A stretch of 64,000 bases of DNA from Leptodactylus fallax (GCA_947044405.1 CAMRHE010000029.1:519001-583000), one strand, 5' to 3'. Positions 44,901-56,845 are shown, counted from the first letter of the stretch. The notes: generated from the sequence alone by a model not told the origin. Numbers and translations are program-made.

Positions 44901-45330
44901 TGCTGGTCGTCCCACAAGGAAGTCAGAGATACCTGCACAAGCTGGTGTTGGTAATATATATTCTTTTCTTTCTGTTATCCCCATTTTTATTTTATGTACC
45001 GTGTTATGCTGTTTTCACTTGTATCTGATTGTTAATAGCTGCATGTATTCTATGTATGTGTTAAGTGTCTAGTGCCGACCCATTTAGGGGTTAATAAATA
45101 TATAAAATTTAGAAGGCCCGTTTTGCGTATTATCCTCTGTTGACCCGCCTCACTCACGGAAAGTGGGTGTGAGGTAATCGAAGCGATCTTAGGTAGGCCA
45201 GGAGCGAGTCTTGGTAAAACCCAGATCCTCCACAGCCACCATTATTATTGATGGCGACATCTAAAGGCCTAAACAGCCGCAAACATTTGACATCCTCGCC
45301 CAATGGTGTCGGCTCAAATCCTGAGCCAGT
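44901..45330 (+). other. LTR-like tail with polyadenylation signal and a primer-site-like word
   Basis: AATAAA lies at 45093-45098. At 45304-45321 TGGTGTCGGCTCAAATCC starts with TGG just after CAA and resembles the complement of a tRNA 3' end. Together these suggest an LTR and primer-binding site, but I cannot define the LTR start, and the matching tRNA is not identified. Confidence 0.25.
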
Positions 45331-46316
45331 ACCATCATCATGACGCACATTACATCAGTTCATTAGTACAAGCACCCACTTTTGATGTAATAGTGTGCCA
45401 TGGGGGGGGCAACTTGTTAAGGAAAACCATTTATAATTTATGAAATATCAGTTGCTGATAATGTGAGACTAGACAAACCACAAGATCATCGTTCCTTATA
45501 AAGATTACATTTTTAATTATTGATCATCATCTTTCTGTTAAAATAGAGTTTTAACAGAAAATAAAATAGAGTTTTCTTATGTGCAGTGACAGTAGGTCAG
45601 CTCAAGTTTAATACGGTCCAGTTTAATCCAGTTCTGAGAAGGCTGAATTTGCTCTGTTGTCATTCTTCATTTCCTGATGCACAGTCTTCTGAACCCTTCA
45701 CTTTGTCCTCAGGAAGGGAGGTTTCCTTCAAACAATCCATAATGACTTCCACACAGATAGGAGACATGACAACTATATTAAAATATTCCCGTGATTGATA
45801 TCATGATGATACCATCCGCAGCACAAGGTCGTGTAATACATATGTTGACACCTAATATTCACAGCCTATAGCACGCAACCCAGATTAAGTGTTAGAAGTG
45901 GCCTGCACAGTGGAAGAGACTTATAAAGAAGTCTTGAACATGAAGTATCACTGCCACACATATCATGGAATAAGACATTATTGTCTAGGTACCACTCATG
46001 CTAAAAAAACAGCTTCGACCCATTGAGGCATGAACTCCACAAAACATCTGAAAGAGTCTGTAGTATTTACCACCAAGACGTCAGCCAAAAAACCTTCAAG
46101 TCTTGTAAACTGCATGGATCAGAGTTTTTTTTCCATTAATTCACAGATATTCATCAGATTTAGAATTTGGAAGTCAAGTCAACACTATCCATGACCCTCA
46201 ACCATTCCTGAACATTTGCAGTGTGCCAGGCAGCAATAGCCTACTGCTAGAGACCGCTACCATTAGGGAATACCATTACCATAAAGAAGTGTACTTGGTC
46301 TGCAACAATGTAAAGG
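45331..46316. other. No gene recognised
   Basis: No bounded element; about 45950-46260 may be remains of an additional Tc1 (text such as TTGAGGCATGAACTCCACAA) but too diverged to define. Confidence 0.35.
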
Positions 46317-46318
46317 TA

Positions 46319-47938
46319 CAGTCATATGAAAAAGTTTGGGCACCCCTATTAATCTTAATCATTTTTAGTTCTAAATATTTGGGTGTTTGCAACAGCCATT
46401 TCAATTTGATATATCTAATAACTGATGGACACAGTAATATTTCAGGATTGAAATGAGGTTTATTGTACTAACAGAAAATGTGCAATATGCATTAAACCAA
46501 AATTTGACCGGTGCAAAAGTATGGGCACCTCAACAGAAAAGTGACATTAATATTTAGTAGATCCTCCTTTTGCAAAAATAACAGCCTCTAGTTGCTTCCT
46601 GTACCTTTAATCAGTTCCTGGATCCTGGATGAAGGTATTTTTGACCATTCCTCTTTACAAAACAATTCCAGTTCAGTTAAGTTTGATGGTCGCCGAGCAT
46701 GGACAGCCCGCTCAAATTATCCCACAGATGTTCAATGATATTCAGGTTTGGGGACTGGGATGGCCATTCCAGAACATTGTAATTGTTCCTCTGCATGAAT
46801 GCCTGAGTAGATTTGGAGCTGTGTTTTGGATCATTGTCTTGCTGAAATATCCATCCCCGGCGAACCAAATTTGTCACTGATTCTTGTACATTATTCTCAA
46901 GAATCTGCTGATACTGAGTTGAATCCATGCGACCCTCAACTTTAACAAGATTCCCAGTGCCGGCATTGGCCACACAGCCCCAAAGCATGATGGAACCCCA
47001 CCAAATTTTACAGTGGGTAGCAAGTGTTTTTCTTGGAATGCTGTGTTTTTTGGACGCCATGCATAACGCCTTTTGTATGACCAAACAACTCAATCTTTGT
47101 TTAATCAGTCCACAGGACCTTCTTCCAAAATGAAGCTGGCTTGTCCAAATGTGCTTTTGCATACCTCAGGCGACTCTGTTTGTGGCGTGCTTCAGAAACG
47201 GCTTCGCATCACTCTCCCATACAGCTTCTCCTTGTGCAAAGTGTGCTGTATTGTTGACCGATGCACAGTGACACCATCTGCAGCAAGATGATGCTGCAGC
47301 CTTTGGAGGTGGTCTGTGGATTGTCCTTGACTGTTCTCACCATTCTTCTTCTCTGCCTTTCTGATATTTTCTTGGCCTGCCACTCTGGGCTTAACAAGAA
47401 CTGTCCCTGTGGTCTTCCATTTCCTTACTATGTTCCTCACAGTGGAAACTGACAGGTTAAATCTCTGAGACAACTTTTGTATCCTTCCCCTGAACAACTA
47501 TGTTGAACAATCTTTGTTTTCAGATCATTTGAGAGTTGTTTTGAGGATCCCAGATGCCACTCTTCAGAGGAGATTCAAATAGGAGAACAACTGCAATTGG
47601 CCACCTTAAATACCTTTCTCATGATTGGATACACCTGGCTATGAAGTTCAAAGCTCAGAGAGGTTACAAAACCAATTTTGTGCTCAGTAAGTCAGTAAAA
47701 GTAGTTAGGAGTATTCAAATCAATAAAATGATAAGGGTACCCAAATTTGCACCGGCAAATTTGGTTTAGTGCATATTGCACATTTCTGTTAGTACAATAA
47801 ACCCATTCAATTCTGAAATATTACTGTGTCCATCAGTTAGTAGATATATCAAATTGAAAAGGCTGTTGCAAACACCCAAATATTTAGAACTAAAAATGAT
47901 TAAGATTAATAGGGGTGCCCAAACTTTTTCTATGACTG
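46319..47938 (-). mobile_element. Tc1-like transposon, full length, decayed
   Basis: Starts CAGTCATATGAAAAAGTTTG after TA (46317-46318) and ends CTTTTTCTATGACTG before TA (47939-47940). Inverted repeats extend about 200 bp (e.g. GGGCACCCCTATTAATC against GATTAATAGGGGTGCCC). 1620 bp, with a transposase pseudogene on the minus strand. Confidence 0.95.
46677..47497 (-). pseudogene. Tc1-like transposase pseudogene
   Basis: N-terminal frame 47497-47192 reads MFRGRIQKLSQRFNLSVSTVRNIVRKW (read in two parts), helix-turn-helix sequence of the first DNA-binding subdomain. After a break the frame 47162-46677 gives SIMLWGCVANAGTGNLVKVE, FQQDNDPKHSSKS with the second catalytic Asp, and SPNLNIIEHLW with the Glu; the usual SPDLN has become SPNLN. 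The region that should carry the first Asp (VIWSDE-like) is scrambled by frameshifts, and the C-terminus ends early. Not functional. Confidence 0.88.
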
Positions 47939-47940
47939 TA

Positions 47941-49034
47941 GGTAGTATGTCACATAATATGTCACAAGTAACAACTAGAGAATGGCGAATCAGTTCATTC
48001 CTAGTCGGGTTCGACCAGAATATTCCAAATTGTTCTTTTTTTTTTTTTTACGAAACTGAACAAATAGAGATTTGTCTCGGATGAACTAAAATGGCCACTG
48101 CATTATAATCTGGGATCGCCTCAGACCACAGAGTATAATAGGTGGAGGCCCAGGGGAGGTGAAAAAATAAAAAAACATTCATACTTCCCTTCCACCATCT
48201 GTGATGTCATCGGCCTTATGTGCCATGGCGATTGGTGTGCCCATGTGATCGTTGGTGGCCCAATCACAGGCCTCACCTGTGACCCCTAGGCCAATGATGT
48301 CACAGAAGAGTGCAGGACGTCACCAGGAGAGCACCGGATGCCGCAAATAGGCCCAAAAGAGGTAAGGTAAAGTGTGTTTGAATGTTTTTTTAATTACCTC
48401 ACTTCCCCTTGGCCTCCCCCTATTACATTCTGGGGTCCCAAAGTATAATAATGTTACTTTTCACTTTGACATAACTTTTGTCAAGAGAGCTAGAAATTAG
48501 ATAGATTCCTAGGAGCCCTGAGAGTATCCTACGCTATGTTTTAAGCCAATTGAAAGTGTGGTTTGAACCAAACTTGTTTGTCCCGAAACAAGTGCACAGT
48601 TGTATAGCATACTATTATATATTTTCATTATACTGTTATTCTCATGCATGGGCTATGTTGCTGTATGATATTTTTTGTTGTTGCAGAGTGAATAGTGATT
48701 TGCTACCCAAGCCCTGTTTTAGTAGATGCCACTTGTATCTTCAAGATAACAGCAGTCAGCCCTTGACATTGAGCCTTGTCCATGCTTCAGAGACTGTTCT
48801 AAAAAAGCGGACTATCTCTGGGATGAAGCCAGTAAATAGCATCATTTGCCAAAAAACAAAGTTTTGTGTCCAAGTTTAAGAAAGATCACATTTATTTTTA
48901 ACTATATTTTCTAAGAATTCAACCGCCAGGGAAAAGATGATCTGCTGTATTGTTCTACTGATAACCCAATATATAAAGCCAGAAGTGAAGTAGAAGGAAA
49001 GCATGTAATTGATAAAGCACACCTTCGATAACTA
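47941..49034. repeat. Dispersed repeat copy (about 48100-48460) in otherwise unannotated DNA
   Basis: Around 48240-48320 CCCAATCACAGGCCTCACC, GTGATGTCATCGGCC and GATGTCACAG words recur as in 27970-28050, 30440-30500 and 53560-53640. Both edges carry TATAATA-type words (CACAGAGTATAATAGG left, AAAGTATAATAATG right) that are partly inverted. No gene. Confidence 0.45.
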
Positions 49035-49475
49035 CAGTATGGTGTAAAAAATTTTAGGCACACTTTCAGAAATAGTGTTAATAGTTTATTTTTGCTATTT
49101 AACAAAATTAAGTGAAATGAACAAAATAAAAAATCCCATCAATATCTGAAGTGACCACCCTTTGCCTTCCATCAATTCTCCTGATGGAGATCCAAGCACA
49201 GATCTTCTGTGGATGTAGGCTTGCTCCAATCCTTTCGTCTCTTCATGTAATCCCAGACAGACTTGATGATGTTGAGATCAGGGCTCTGGGGGGGCCATAT
49301 CATCACTTTCAGGACTCCTCCTCCAAAGGGCGGTCACAACAAATATTGATTTGATTTATATTTCTCTTTTGTTTATTCACTTAGCAGTTTATTTTTGTCC
49401 ATTAACAAAATGAAAACACTTCTATTTTTAAAAACACCTACCTAAAAATTGTGTCTGGAGGTGCCAATAATTCAC
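49035..49475 (-). mobile_element. Tc1-like remnant, internally deleted
   Basis: Opens CAGTATGGTGTAAAAAATTT after TA and contains inverted words (AACTATTAACAC-type left; GCAGTTTATTTTTGTCCATTAAC right) and complement-coded Tc1 C-terminal text (CTTGATGATGTTGAGATCAG, the SPDLN region of the transposase). The middle of the gene is deleted and the right terminus is unclear. Confidence 0.6.
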
Positions 49476-49829
49476 TTTGCCATTGCTAGGGTATTGACAT
49501 ACAAGGCTACAACAGCAAACTGAATCTTTGCCCCGGCTGAAAAGGTCTAGCCAGAGGCGTAGCTAGCGGGGGGGCAGAGGGGGGCGGCTGCCCTGGGCCC
49601 ACTGAATTTTTGGGGGCCCACCCCGGGGCCGCCATTAATACATCCTTTATAAACATAACCTGCAACTTAACGGTATTGTAAACCGCAAGCCAATACAGAC
49701 TTGCGGTTTACAAGATGCCGAGACCACAGACGATGTCTGCTTCTCAGCACGGGCGGCGCGATGACGTCACAACAACGCCGGCGGCTCCATTCATCATCAT
49801 CGCAGGTGAGTATGACTTTTTTTTTGTGG

Positions 49830-50110
49830 GTATATTAATAGTATAAGGGGTGGATAAGAGGGGGAAATATAACTATAAGGGAGGATTCATTAGTGGGCAT
49901 TATGACGATGGGGGGTCATTTATATAAGGGTTATTAGGAGGTATTATTAATACAAGGGGGAGGTTATTTATATAAGGGGCCATTAGGGGGCATCATTTAT
50001 ATTAGGAGGCATTATGAACATAAGGGGATGGTCATTAATATAAGGAGCCATTAGAGGTGCAGTATTTATGTCAGGGTGAATCAGGGGCATAATATGAGGG
50101 TCAATTAATT
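49830..50110. repeat. Short-unit degenerate tandem repeat inside the hAT
   Basis: Units such as TTATATAAGGGG, CATTAGGGG and GGTCATTTA recur about ten times with a spacing of 25-35 bp. The same words return at 51540-51640 on the other side of the nested MITEs, confirming that these split one array. Confidence 0.7.
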
Positions 50111-50141
50111 TAATTAAGGTGGCACTTGGGTTTTAATAAGA

Positions 50142-50686
50142 CTAAGGCCCCACATAGTGGGCTACAGAAAAAAAAGCGCTGCAGGAAAAACCGCAGCGGT
50201 AACATTGTGGTTTTTCTCGCAGCGCTTTTCACAGAAGGTCTGCAGAGGTTTCCCCTGTGGACCTTCTGATTTCAATACACCTATATGGAAACCGCCGATG
50301 TTTCTGTAGGTATAATTGAAACGCTTCAATTTCCAAAACCGCAACGGTTTTGGAAATCGCAGTGCATCTGCTGCACGTATTTTTCTGCAATGTGTGGATA
50401 GGATTTGCTAGATGTAAAATGCCGGGTTTTTTTCTGTGGGTTTTTGCCACATGTGGCCCCCATCCCCACTGTGAAGTAAAATACACGCAGTGGATACGCT
50501 GCGATTTCCAAAACAGACGCAGTTTTGGAAATCGCAGCATGTCAATTATACCTACGGAAATGCTGCCAGTTTTCCTGTAGATATAATTGAAGCAGAAAGT
50601 CTGCAGAGGAAACCTCTGCAAACTTTCTGTGCAAAGTGCAGCAGGAAAAACTCTTTTTTGCTGCAGGACACCATGTGGGGCCTTAG
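50142..50686. mobile_element. 'TAAGGCCCCA' palindromic element, 545 bp
   Basis: Left end CTAAGGCCCCACATAGTGG and right end CCATGTGGGGCCTTAG. Internally it contains two rounds of the TTTTGGAAATCGCAG / TATAATTGAAGCAGAAAG text in inverted and direct order, so it may be a dimer. It abuts the TTAA of the next MITE. Confidence 0.75.
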
Positions 50687-50692
50687 CCTTAA

Positions 50693-51178
50693 AGAGGACC
50701 TTTCACGTCCTCATGTATATGCTGTTTTACATAATGCTAGAAAGCCGACAGCACGCTGAATTCAGCGCACTGCCGGCTTTCCCGGTATGTGCCCCGGGGC
50801 TGGAGATATCGGGGGTGTTAGTTTCACGGTTTACTGTCATAAGGGCGTTCCTGACAGTCTAGCTGCATCATCGCTGGGCTATAAGGAACGCCCCCTCGCT
50901 GTACTCGCCCATAGCGCATTCCTTACTGCCCGGCGATGATGCTGCGCTGTGAGGAACGCCCCCTCAGTACAAGTTTATGAACGAGAACTGTCAGAAAGGG
51001 CGTTCCTCACAGCGTAGCTAGACTGTCTTTCTGACAGTAAACCGTGAAACTAAGACCGCCGATATCTCCAGCCCCGGGGCACATACCGGGAAAGCCGGCA
51101 GGGCGCTGAATTCAGTGTACTGTTGGCTTTTCATCGGTATGTAAAACAGCATATACATGAGGGCGTGAAAGGTCCTCT
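50693..51178. mobile_element. TTAA-flanked palindromic MITE (family of 14141-14468)
   Basis: Ends AGAGGACCTTTCACGTCCTCA and GAGGGCGTGAAAGGTCCTCT; TTAA at 50689-50692 and 51179-51182. CCGGTATGTGCCCCGGGG near the left recurs inverted near the right (CCCCGGGGCACATACCGG). 486 bp, foldable, non-coding. The right TTAA also opens the next MITE. Confidence 0.88.
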
Positions 51179-51182
51179 TTAA

Positions 51183-51513
51183 GGAGTTTTCCAGCTCATT
51201 TTTATTGATGATCTATCCTCAGAATAAAACATCAATAAGAGATAAGTGATTCCCCACTGATCAGCTGTATGAAGGTGCCCTGGCGCCTGTTTATATCACA
51301 CGCTGTCTGTTTACATCACACGCTGTCTGTTTATAGTGACCGTGTGATGTAATTCCAGCCTTGTCACATAGACATGTATAGGACAAGGCTGTAGTTACAT
51401 TACATGGCCGCTATGAGATGAATGACACTATGTAAACAGAGAAGGGGTCACAGGTACCATGGTTCATTCAAACAGCTGATCCTGGGGGTCCGGGGTATTG
51501 GAACCCCAGTAAT
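51183..51513. mobile_element. Half of a TTAA-type MITE
   Basis: TTAA then GGAGTTTTCCAGCTCATTTT and GATGATCTATCCTCAGAATA, the start of a family whose other starts are at 38565 and 56250. The middle contains three GTGTGATGT / ACACGCTGTCTG words. No right terminus is found; the boundary is where hAT-like text resumes. Confidence 0.6.
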
Positions 51514-52025
51514 TTTTTTTTTCCATTTTAATTAGGAAGCATCTGGGGCATTATTAATAAGGGGCTTTATTTAAAGAGGTGCACAGGGAAGTTATTAACT
51601 TAAAGATACACTTGGGGGTATTATTCATTATAGGGGGTTATATTATATATTTTATAATTGGGGTAGCAGCAGGATGGGAGCTTTGTGCAGGTGAGGACAA
51701 TGTGGGTCAGGTGCCTGGAAAAGTGAGGAGCCAAAGATGTCTGTGTTGCAAATTTTACAGAGACTGGAAGAAATGGTCATGGCCGTCCAGATGAAAGAGA
51801 TGGGAAATGTGAAGGATTGGTCAGAGACGTCACCGGTAGGTCATTAAATGCTACTGCCCTGTATTCACCTAAATCATCTACAGAGCCCTGTGTAGAGCTG
51901 CTATATACCACTATACGCTCACCGTATACTGATAGTATCGGTATACGGACAAGTCCAAGTTGGGGGCCCACTTGGACATGTTCGCCCCCCTGTGCTGAAC
52001 CCCTAACTACGCCTCTGGGTCTAGC

Positions 52026-53485
52026 TATAGGCTTGGTCTTATTGCAGTTAGAGATATGTCTGAAAACAAGCTTGTTGACTACCTACAATGTCAACCAACA
52101 GAACTATAAATGTGATATGTGTGTAATGCATAAAAAGGGGGTTTGGCTCTGTCAACAGAGGAGCATGGTCACCCCAAAAATGTATTAATCTCCTTTTCAC
52201 ATCGAAGTAGGACCCATCACATGAGAGATATAATGTGTTGGGCCCCATGCCCCCCGAACACAACCTTCCTCATCACACCCAATTACCTTTAAATGTTATA
52301 ATGAGGTCTGCCAAGGTTATATTGTGGTGTTCTTCATTTTGATAGAATAGTGAGGCATGCTGTGCTATTCCTCCCATCAAATCTGACGTAACTGCTGATG
52401 TAGGATGTAAATACAGCCTTATATTGTTAACATTTAGAACTGATCCCTCTTTGGGGGAACTTGGCTGGAACTTTTTTCTCTAGAGGGCATTTTCCTTGAA
52501 AAGGTTGGGAAACACTGTCTATCCCCACATAGAATAGGCATCTTTTGGGGTATGAGACAAGAGATCACAGGTGGTCAAGAAGAAACCTTGGGGTATGCTG
52601 ACGTTCAGGGTCAGTGAAATTGGCTAAAATCACAAGTCAAACTGAGATCAAATATGGGAACACGTCCATAAAACCCTGACTATCAGTAAAATCTAAGACT
52701 CTTATTAAAAGTTGTATGAGATCAGGAAACAACAGCTCCACTCCTGCACATGGGTTGTGCCTATACTTACCAGCCTTTCAAAATTTTTCAGGCCACACTC
52801 ACTTAGAGGCCCCCACACAGTATAAAGCCTCCAAAGTGTCTCACATAATATTATGCCCCTTTCGGGCCTTCACTCAGTGTATGCCCTTGTAGTGCCCCCA
52901 CACTATAACACCCAATTGCGATCCAACAGAGGCAACATCCTGGGACTAAGAGAAGGTTCTGGCCACATGTGTAATTTACCACTATACCCAGGAGTTCAGG
53001 AGGTCTTACCTTTTTTCAGGAAAATAATGGACATTCTGGGAGAGTGGGCAAGTATGCTGTTGGTTAAGAAAGCAGTGGTGTATACTGGTCACTGGGTGGT
53101 GACCGAAGAAGAGCAGAGAGGCACAGCAGACTCCAAAGCCAGTGTATAGGTCATAACTTGTTGATCACTGGGGTCTGACTGCTGGCATCCCACCGTACCC
53201 AAGAAGGGCGTCCTTTCTAAGCTTGTGTGAGCTCTATGGCAGTCCCATAGAGAATGAATGGAGTGGCAATGTACAATCGCAACTTGTAGCCCCATTCACA
53301 TTCACATAGGGATGGAACCAAATTCTTGGGATCAGTGGATCGGGCATAACTTGATTTGGTGAAGGAACCCCTTTAATGGCTTAATACTACAGTAAAAGCA
53401 GTTAAAGATGTTTTTCAGTATAACTGAAAAGCTAACTGAGGGCTGGGTGTGGAATAAAACGGAAAAAGAAATCTTACTTACCTAC
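52026..53485. other. No gene recognised
   Basis: Includes short 'CCCCCACACAGTATAA' repeat words (52805-52910) and a TTAATGG-type MITE right end near 53365-53380. No coding feature. Confidence 0.4.
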
Positions 53486-53815
53486 CTCTGGGTCTTGGTT
53501 TGGGTGGTGCATCCCTGTTTCCTCCAGTCCTTGGACTGCTCGGACTTGGGTTTGCTGTGGCCAATCACTGCCCTCAGTCTTCACATGTTGGGTACTGTTG
53601 ACATATCAGCAGTGATGTCACAGGTACCTAATATGTGACTGCTGATGCCAGTGAGTGGCTGCAATTGTCAGCTGAGCAACTGCACTTTCAACATGAGGGA
53701 ATAAGGGACACGCCGCCCAAGCCTAGGACTGGGGGTATGTGAGTATCTTGTCTTTTTTTATTTTACCCCATCCTAGACCCACAGTTAATTTTTCGTTTAT
53801 CCCAGAAACCCCTTT
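53486..53815. repeat. Dispersed repeat, relative of 8786-8990
   Basis: The right end CCCAGAAACCCCTTTA is a typical AAAGGGGTTTCTGGG MITE terminus. The left end is not clear. The internal AATCACTGCCCTC, CACATGTTGGGTA and GTGATGTCACAG words are shared with the 8.8-kb copy. Confidence 0.55.
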
Positions 53816-53817
53816 AG

Positions 53818-54142
53818 GCTAAGGCCCCACATAGCGAGCTGCAGCCAAAAAATGCTGCAGAAAAGACTGGCCGAAACGCATCATGTTTTTTTGCTGCAGC
53901 ATTTTTCTTTGCGATTTCACTGAGTTTTCCTTTGCAGACTTTCTGCCCCTATTATACCTATATGGAAAACTTCAGCCGTAGGTATTCGGATTCACTTTCC
54001 GTAGGTTAAATTGACATGCTGTAATTTTCAAAATGTTTTTGAAATCGCAGCTTTTCCGTTGCAGATTTTTTTCTGCAATGTGTGGATGGGATTAGCCAGA
54101 CTGAAAAACGCAGTGTGTTCGCAACGTGGGGACCCGGCCTTA
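53818..54142. mobile_element. 'TAAGGCCCCA' palindromic element
   Basis: Left GCTAAGGCCCCACATAGCG and right CGCAACGTGGGGACCCGGCCTTA (shortened match). Interior TTCCGTAGGTTAAATTGACA and GCAATGTGTGGATGG as in other copies. Non-coding. Confidence 0.7.
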
Positions 54143-54480
54143 AATACATTTCCCTGTGTGACTCTGTCGCCATCCACCTGCATTGTTATGTACCATAATA
54201 ATAAATGTCATTCAGTGAAAATATAATTTAGTAAAAGTTGCTAATGTTATTTCTTACAGTAAACATTTTCAAAAGTGACAACAGAATCCTTTTGAAACTT
54301 TGACTTATTGAGTGAGTTACAAATATATGGACATTTTTACATTTTGGGAAATTATCCTTGAAGGTTGTGTTGGGCAGAACAGTAATAATTGACTTCATTG
54401 TGAGATACATATTTGTACCACAAGATGGCAGCAAACTTATTGAAAACACTAAGTCATCCACTAGTTTTCTATAAGTGAGC

Positions 54481-54834
54481 TTAGGCCCGATTCACATCTG
54501 CGTTCGGGAAGTCGGCTTGGGAACCCCCTGAATGGAAACCTATACGCATCAAAAAGCGGTTTACCTGGGAAACCTGCAACCCCATAGACTATAATGGGGT
54601 CTGTGTGGTTTCTGCTCGGTTTCCGCACGAAGCAAGCGGAGAGGAAAGTAGTGCATGCAGCACTTTTCTCTCCGCATGGAAACCAAGCAGAAACCACACA
54701 GACCCCATTATAGTCTATGGGGTCTCGGGTTTCCCAGGTAAACCGCTTTTTGATGCGTATAGGTTTCCGTTCAGGGGGTCCCCAATCGAACTCCCCGAAC
54801 GGAAACCCGAACGCAGATGTGAACCAGCCCTAAG
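54481..54834. repeat. Near-perfect 354-bp palindrome, 'GATTCACATCTGCGTTCGGG' family
   Basis: The two halves are inverted copies: TTCACATCTGCGTTCGGG against CCCGAACGCAGATGTGAA at the ends, and GAAACCACACAGACCCCATT against its complement nearer the centre (about 54657). The loop is only a few bases around TGCATGCA. It is a non-coding palindromic MITE able to form one long hairpin. The open frames in it are artefacts of symmetry: the same peptide appears on both strands. Confidence 0.88.
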
Positions 54835-55569
54835 TCTTATAAAATGAAGACTTAGTATAATTACCATTTCACACAATTTTTTTCTTGATTTTATTTTCAG
54901 CTAGAAGACTTTGTTTCCAGTAGAAGTATGAGATAGTTACTGGCATGTAATATTTATAGAAGTATTATAAGTATAATATTATGATTAAAAGGCTTATCCA
55001 ATTTCCAAAAATTATCTGAAAATACACCCACAGCAGTGCTAAATACTCACTTTATTTTTGATTGGCTTTATTTTACTTGCTGCTCGTTGTATTACTATTA
55101 TTTACATGCAGTGAGTCTGTGGAAAAAACTACATTACCCATGATTCATCTTCCTGCTTTCACTCTCTATGTACCCCTCCTTTCTCCACTCTGGAATGAAA
55201 TCACAGAACACACAATGCCTATGTGCAAAATCCCTCTCTAGGGTCTGTGTTGTGTCACAAACTTCTCTTTAGTCCATGCAGAACCACTCTCCTCCACATA
55301 TCTGACCAGGTAATAAATCACTTCCACATCCAGGTCAGTATGAGTGGCTTCAAGCAACAAAGAGGTCATGTGCTGCTGTGACATTTCATTTGCTGGCTGA
55401 ACAGCACACAGGGAGGGGTAGTGAGCTTGTAAACGAAAAGTCACAGCTGTGGTCAATGACCTGAAAATAAAGCAGATAAATGGTGCTTAATTTAAACAGG
55501 ATATGTATTAGGAAGTGTTTTGTATTGATACATCCTGTTATTTGGCCCATATTTTTAAAAACTGGATAA

Positions 55570-55835
55570 TGCTAGGTTCACACCTGCGTTCGGGTTTCCG
55601 TTCGTGGGGTCCACTTGGGGACCCCACGAACGGAAACTTAATACGCTTAAAAAGCGGTTACTCGCAGAAACCTGCAGACCCCATAGACTATAATAGGGTC
55701 TGCCGGGTTTCCACCTGAAAAATGCAGAAAAATGCGGAGAGAAAAGTTGCAGGACTTTTCTCTCTGCATTTTTAAAGCAGAATGGGGAATGGAATCCCTG
55801 AACGGAGACCAGGTGCAGGTGTGAACCTAGCCTAA
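55570..55835. repeat. Palindromic element of the same family
   Basis: CTAGGTTCACACCTGCGTTCG on the left against GGTGCAGGTGTGAACCTAG on the right, with AAAAAGCGGTTA and GACCCCATAGACTATAAT words identical to the 54481 element. Symmetry is weaker: only the outer arms and the central GAGAGAAAAGT region pair. Confidence 0.8.
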
Positions 55836-56170
55836 CCCCTTTATAGCAGATGTGAATATAGTTGATCATTAGAGTCTCCATTCAAAACCTCCAGTGTGAA
55901 GTCTAAAATCATGGTCAAAGCAGTGCTGCAAGACAAAGTTTTTCGTCCAGTGATGTCAGGGAGAAAACTAAGCATACCCAACAGACCCCATTATAGTTAA
56001 TGGGCTCCTTCGGGATCTGTTGTTGACCATCCTTCGATTGATCCGTCTTTATTGTTTTAATACATTCATCTGTTCCAGCAACAGATCAGATTAAGCAACA
56101 CTTAATACTGAGAAGTAGACTGATGCATGCACACCTCCCAACAGTTCAGTGCTAAACTGGGGGACATTAA

Positions 56171-56245
56171 AGGGGTTGTGCTGATATGGACACTTGTTAT
56201 TTGTCCTGTAGATAGGGAATAAGTGTCCATAATGTCAGAACCCCT
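56171..56245. mobile_element. Very short TTAA-flanked element, 75 bp
   Basis: Lies between TTAA at 56167-56170 and 56246-56249. Opens AGGGGTTGTGCTGATATGGACACTT and closes with GTCAGAACCCCT; inner words TGGACACTT and AAGTGTCCA pair. It is followed at once by the start of another MITE (AGGGGTTTTCCAAGATTTTG at 56250), truncated soon after. Confidence 0.65.
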
Positions 56246-56484
56246 TTAAAGGGGTTTTCCAAGATTTTGATATTGATGACCTATCCTCAGGATACCCTGT
56301 CCTCACACTTAGATTGACAGCCATCTATGTACACACACTGATACAGATCTGCTTGGTGCCAGTGAATGGGAATGAGAAATAATCCTGTATATGTTCAGAT
56401 ACCTGATGGATACAATTGTATCAGTCTGTGCAATCCTTTGTGAATTAAAGCAGTTGCATGTGTTGTGCCTGATATTGCAGCTTT

Positions 56485-56624
56485 AGGTTAAGGCCCCACG
56501 CAGCAAATCGCCGAAAAAAAAAAACTGCGGAAAAGACCACGGCGGAAGTGCATTGTGTTTTGTTTTTTTTTAACAGTGTTTCCGTAGGTATAATTGACAT
56601 GCTGCAATTCTCAAAAATGAATTG
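56485..56624. mobile_element. Truncated 'TAAGGCCCCA' element
   Basis: GGTTAAGGCCCCACGCAG start and TTTCCGTAGGTATAATTGACA interior. The right half is missing. Confidence 0.6.
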
Positions 56625-56845
56625 CATATACTTTAGCTAAATAACCATTTCCCTATATAGTTGCCAACAAATTAAACGGAGCACTAGGGCTAAAGAAGGA
56701 ACAGGGTAGGAAAACTGCAGCAGCCTCGATTAGATTCTGTGATGTAGGAGCCATGCACAATACTGTGATAAAATGTTAATTCCAGACTACGTGTTGTCAT
56801 TGGTCCCAGATCTGACAGTGATCGCTTCATTTATTCAATACCCTA

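Larger units (their letters stand above)
49552..52017. mobile_element. hAT-type element with perfect 8-bp target duplication
   Basis: Opens CAGAGGCGTAGCTAGC and closes CTAACTACGCCTCTG, an inverted repeat. GGTCTAGC occurs immediately before (49544-49551) and after (52018-52025), identical at all 8 positions. GGGGGCCCAC words flank the interior on both sides. No hAT transposase is readable, so it is non-autonomous. Three MITEs are nested inside (50142-50686, 50693-51178 and 51183-51513) and the remaining hAT sequence is about 1.1 kb, largely 'TATAAGGGG..CATTA' repeats (49830-50110). Confidence 0.88.

Noticed and set aside
44013..45302. Complete LTR from TGTCATG to CGCCCA
   Set aside because: The proposed start lies inside the open frame and no second copy or target duplication supports it.
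54461..54847. Similar peptides of about 80 residues on both strands
   Set aside because: A consequence of the palindrome, not two genes.
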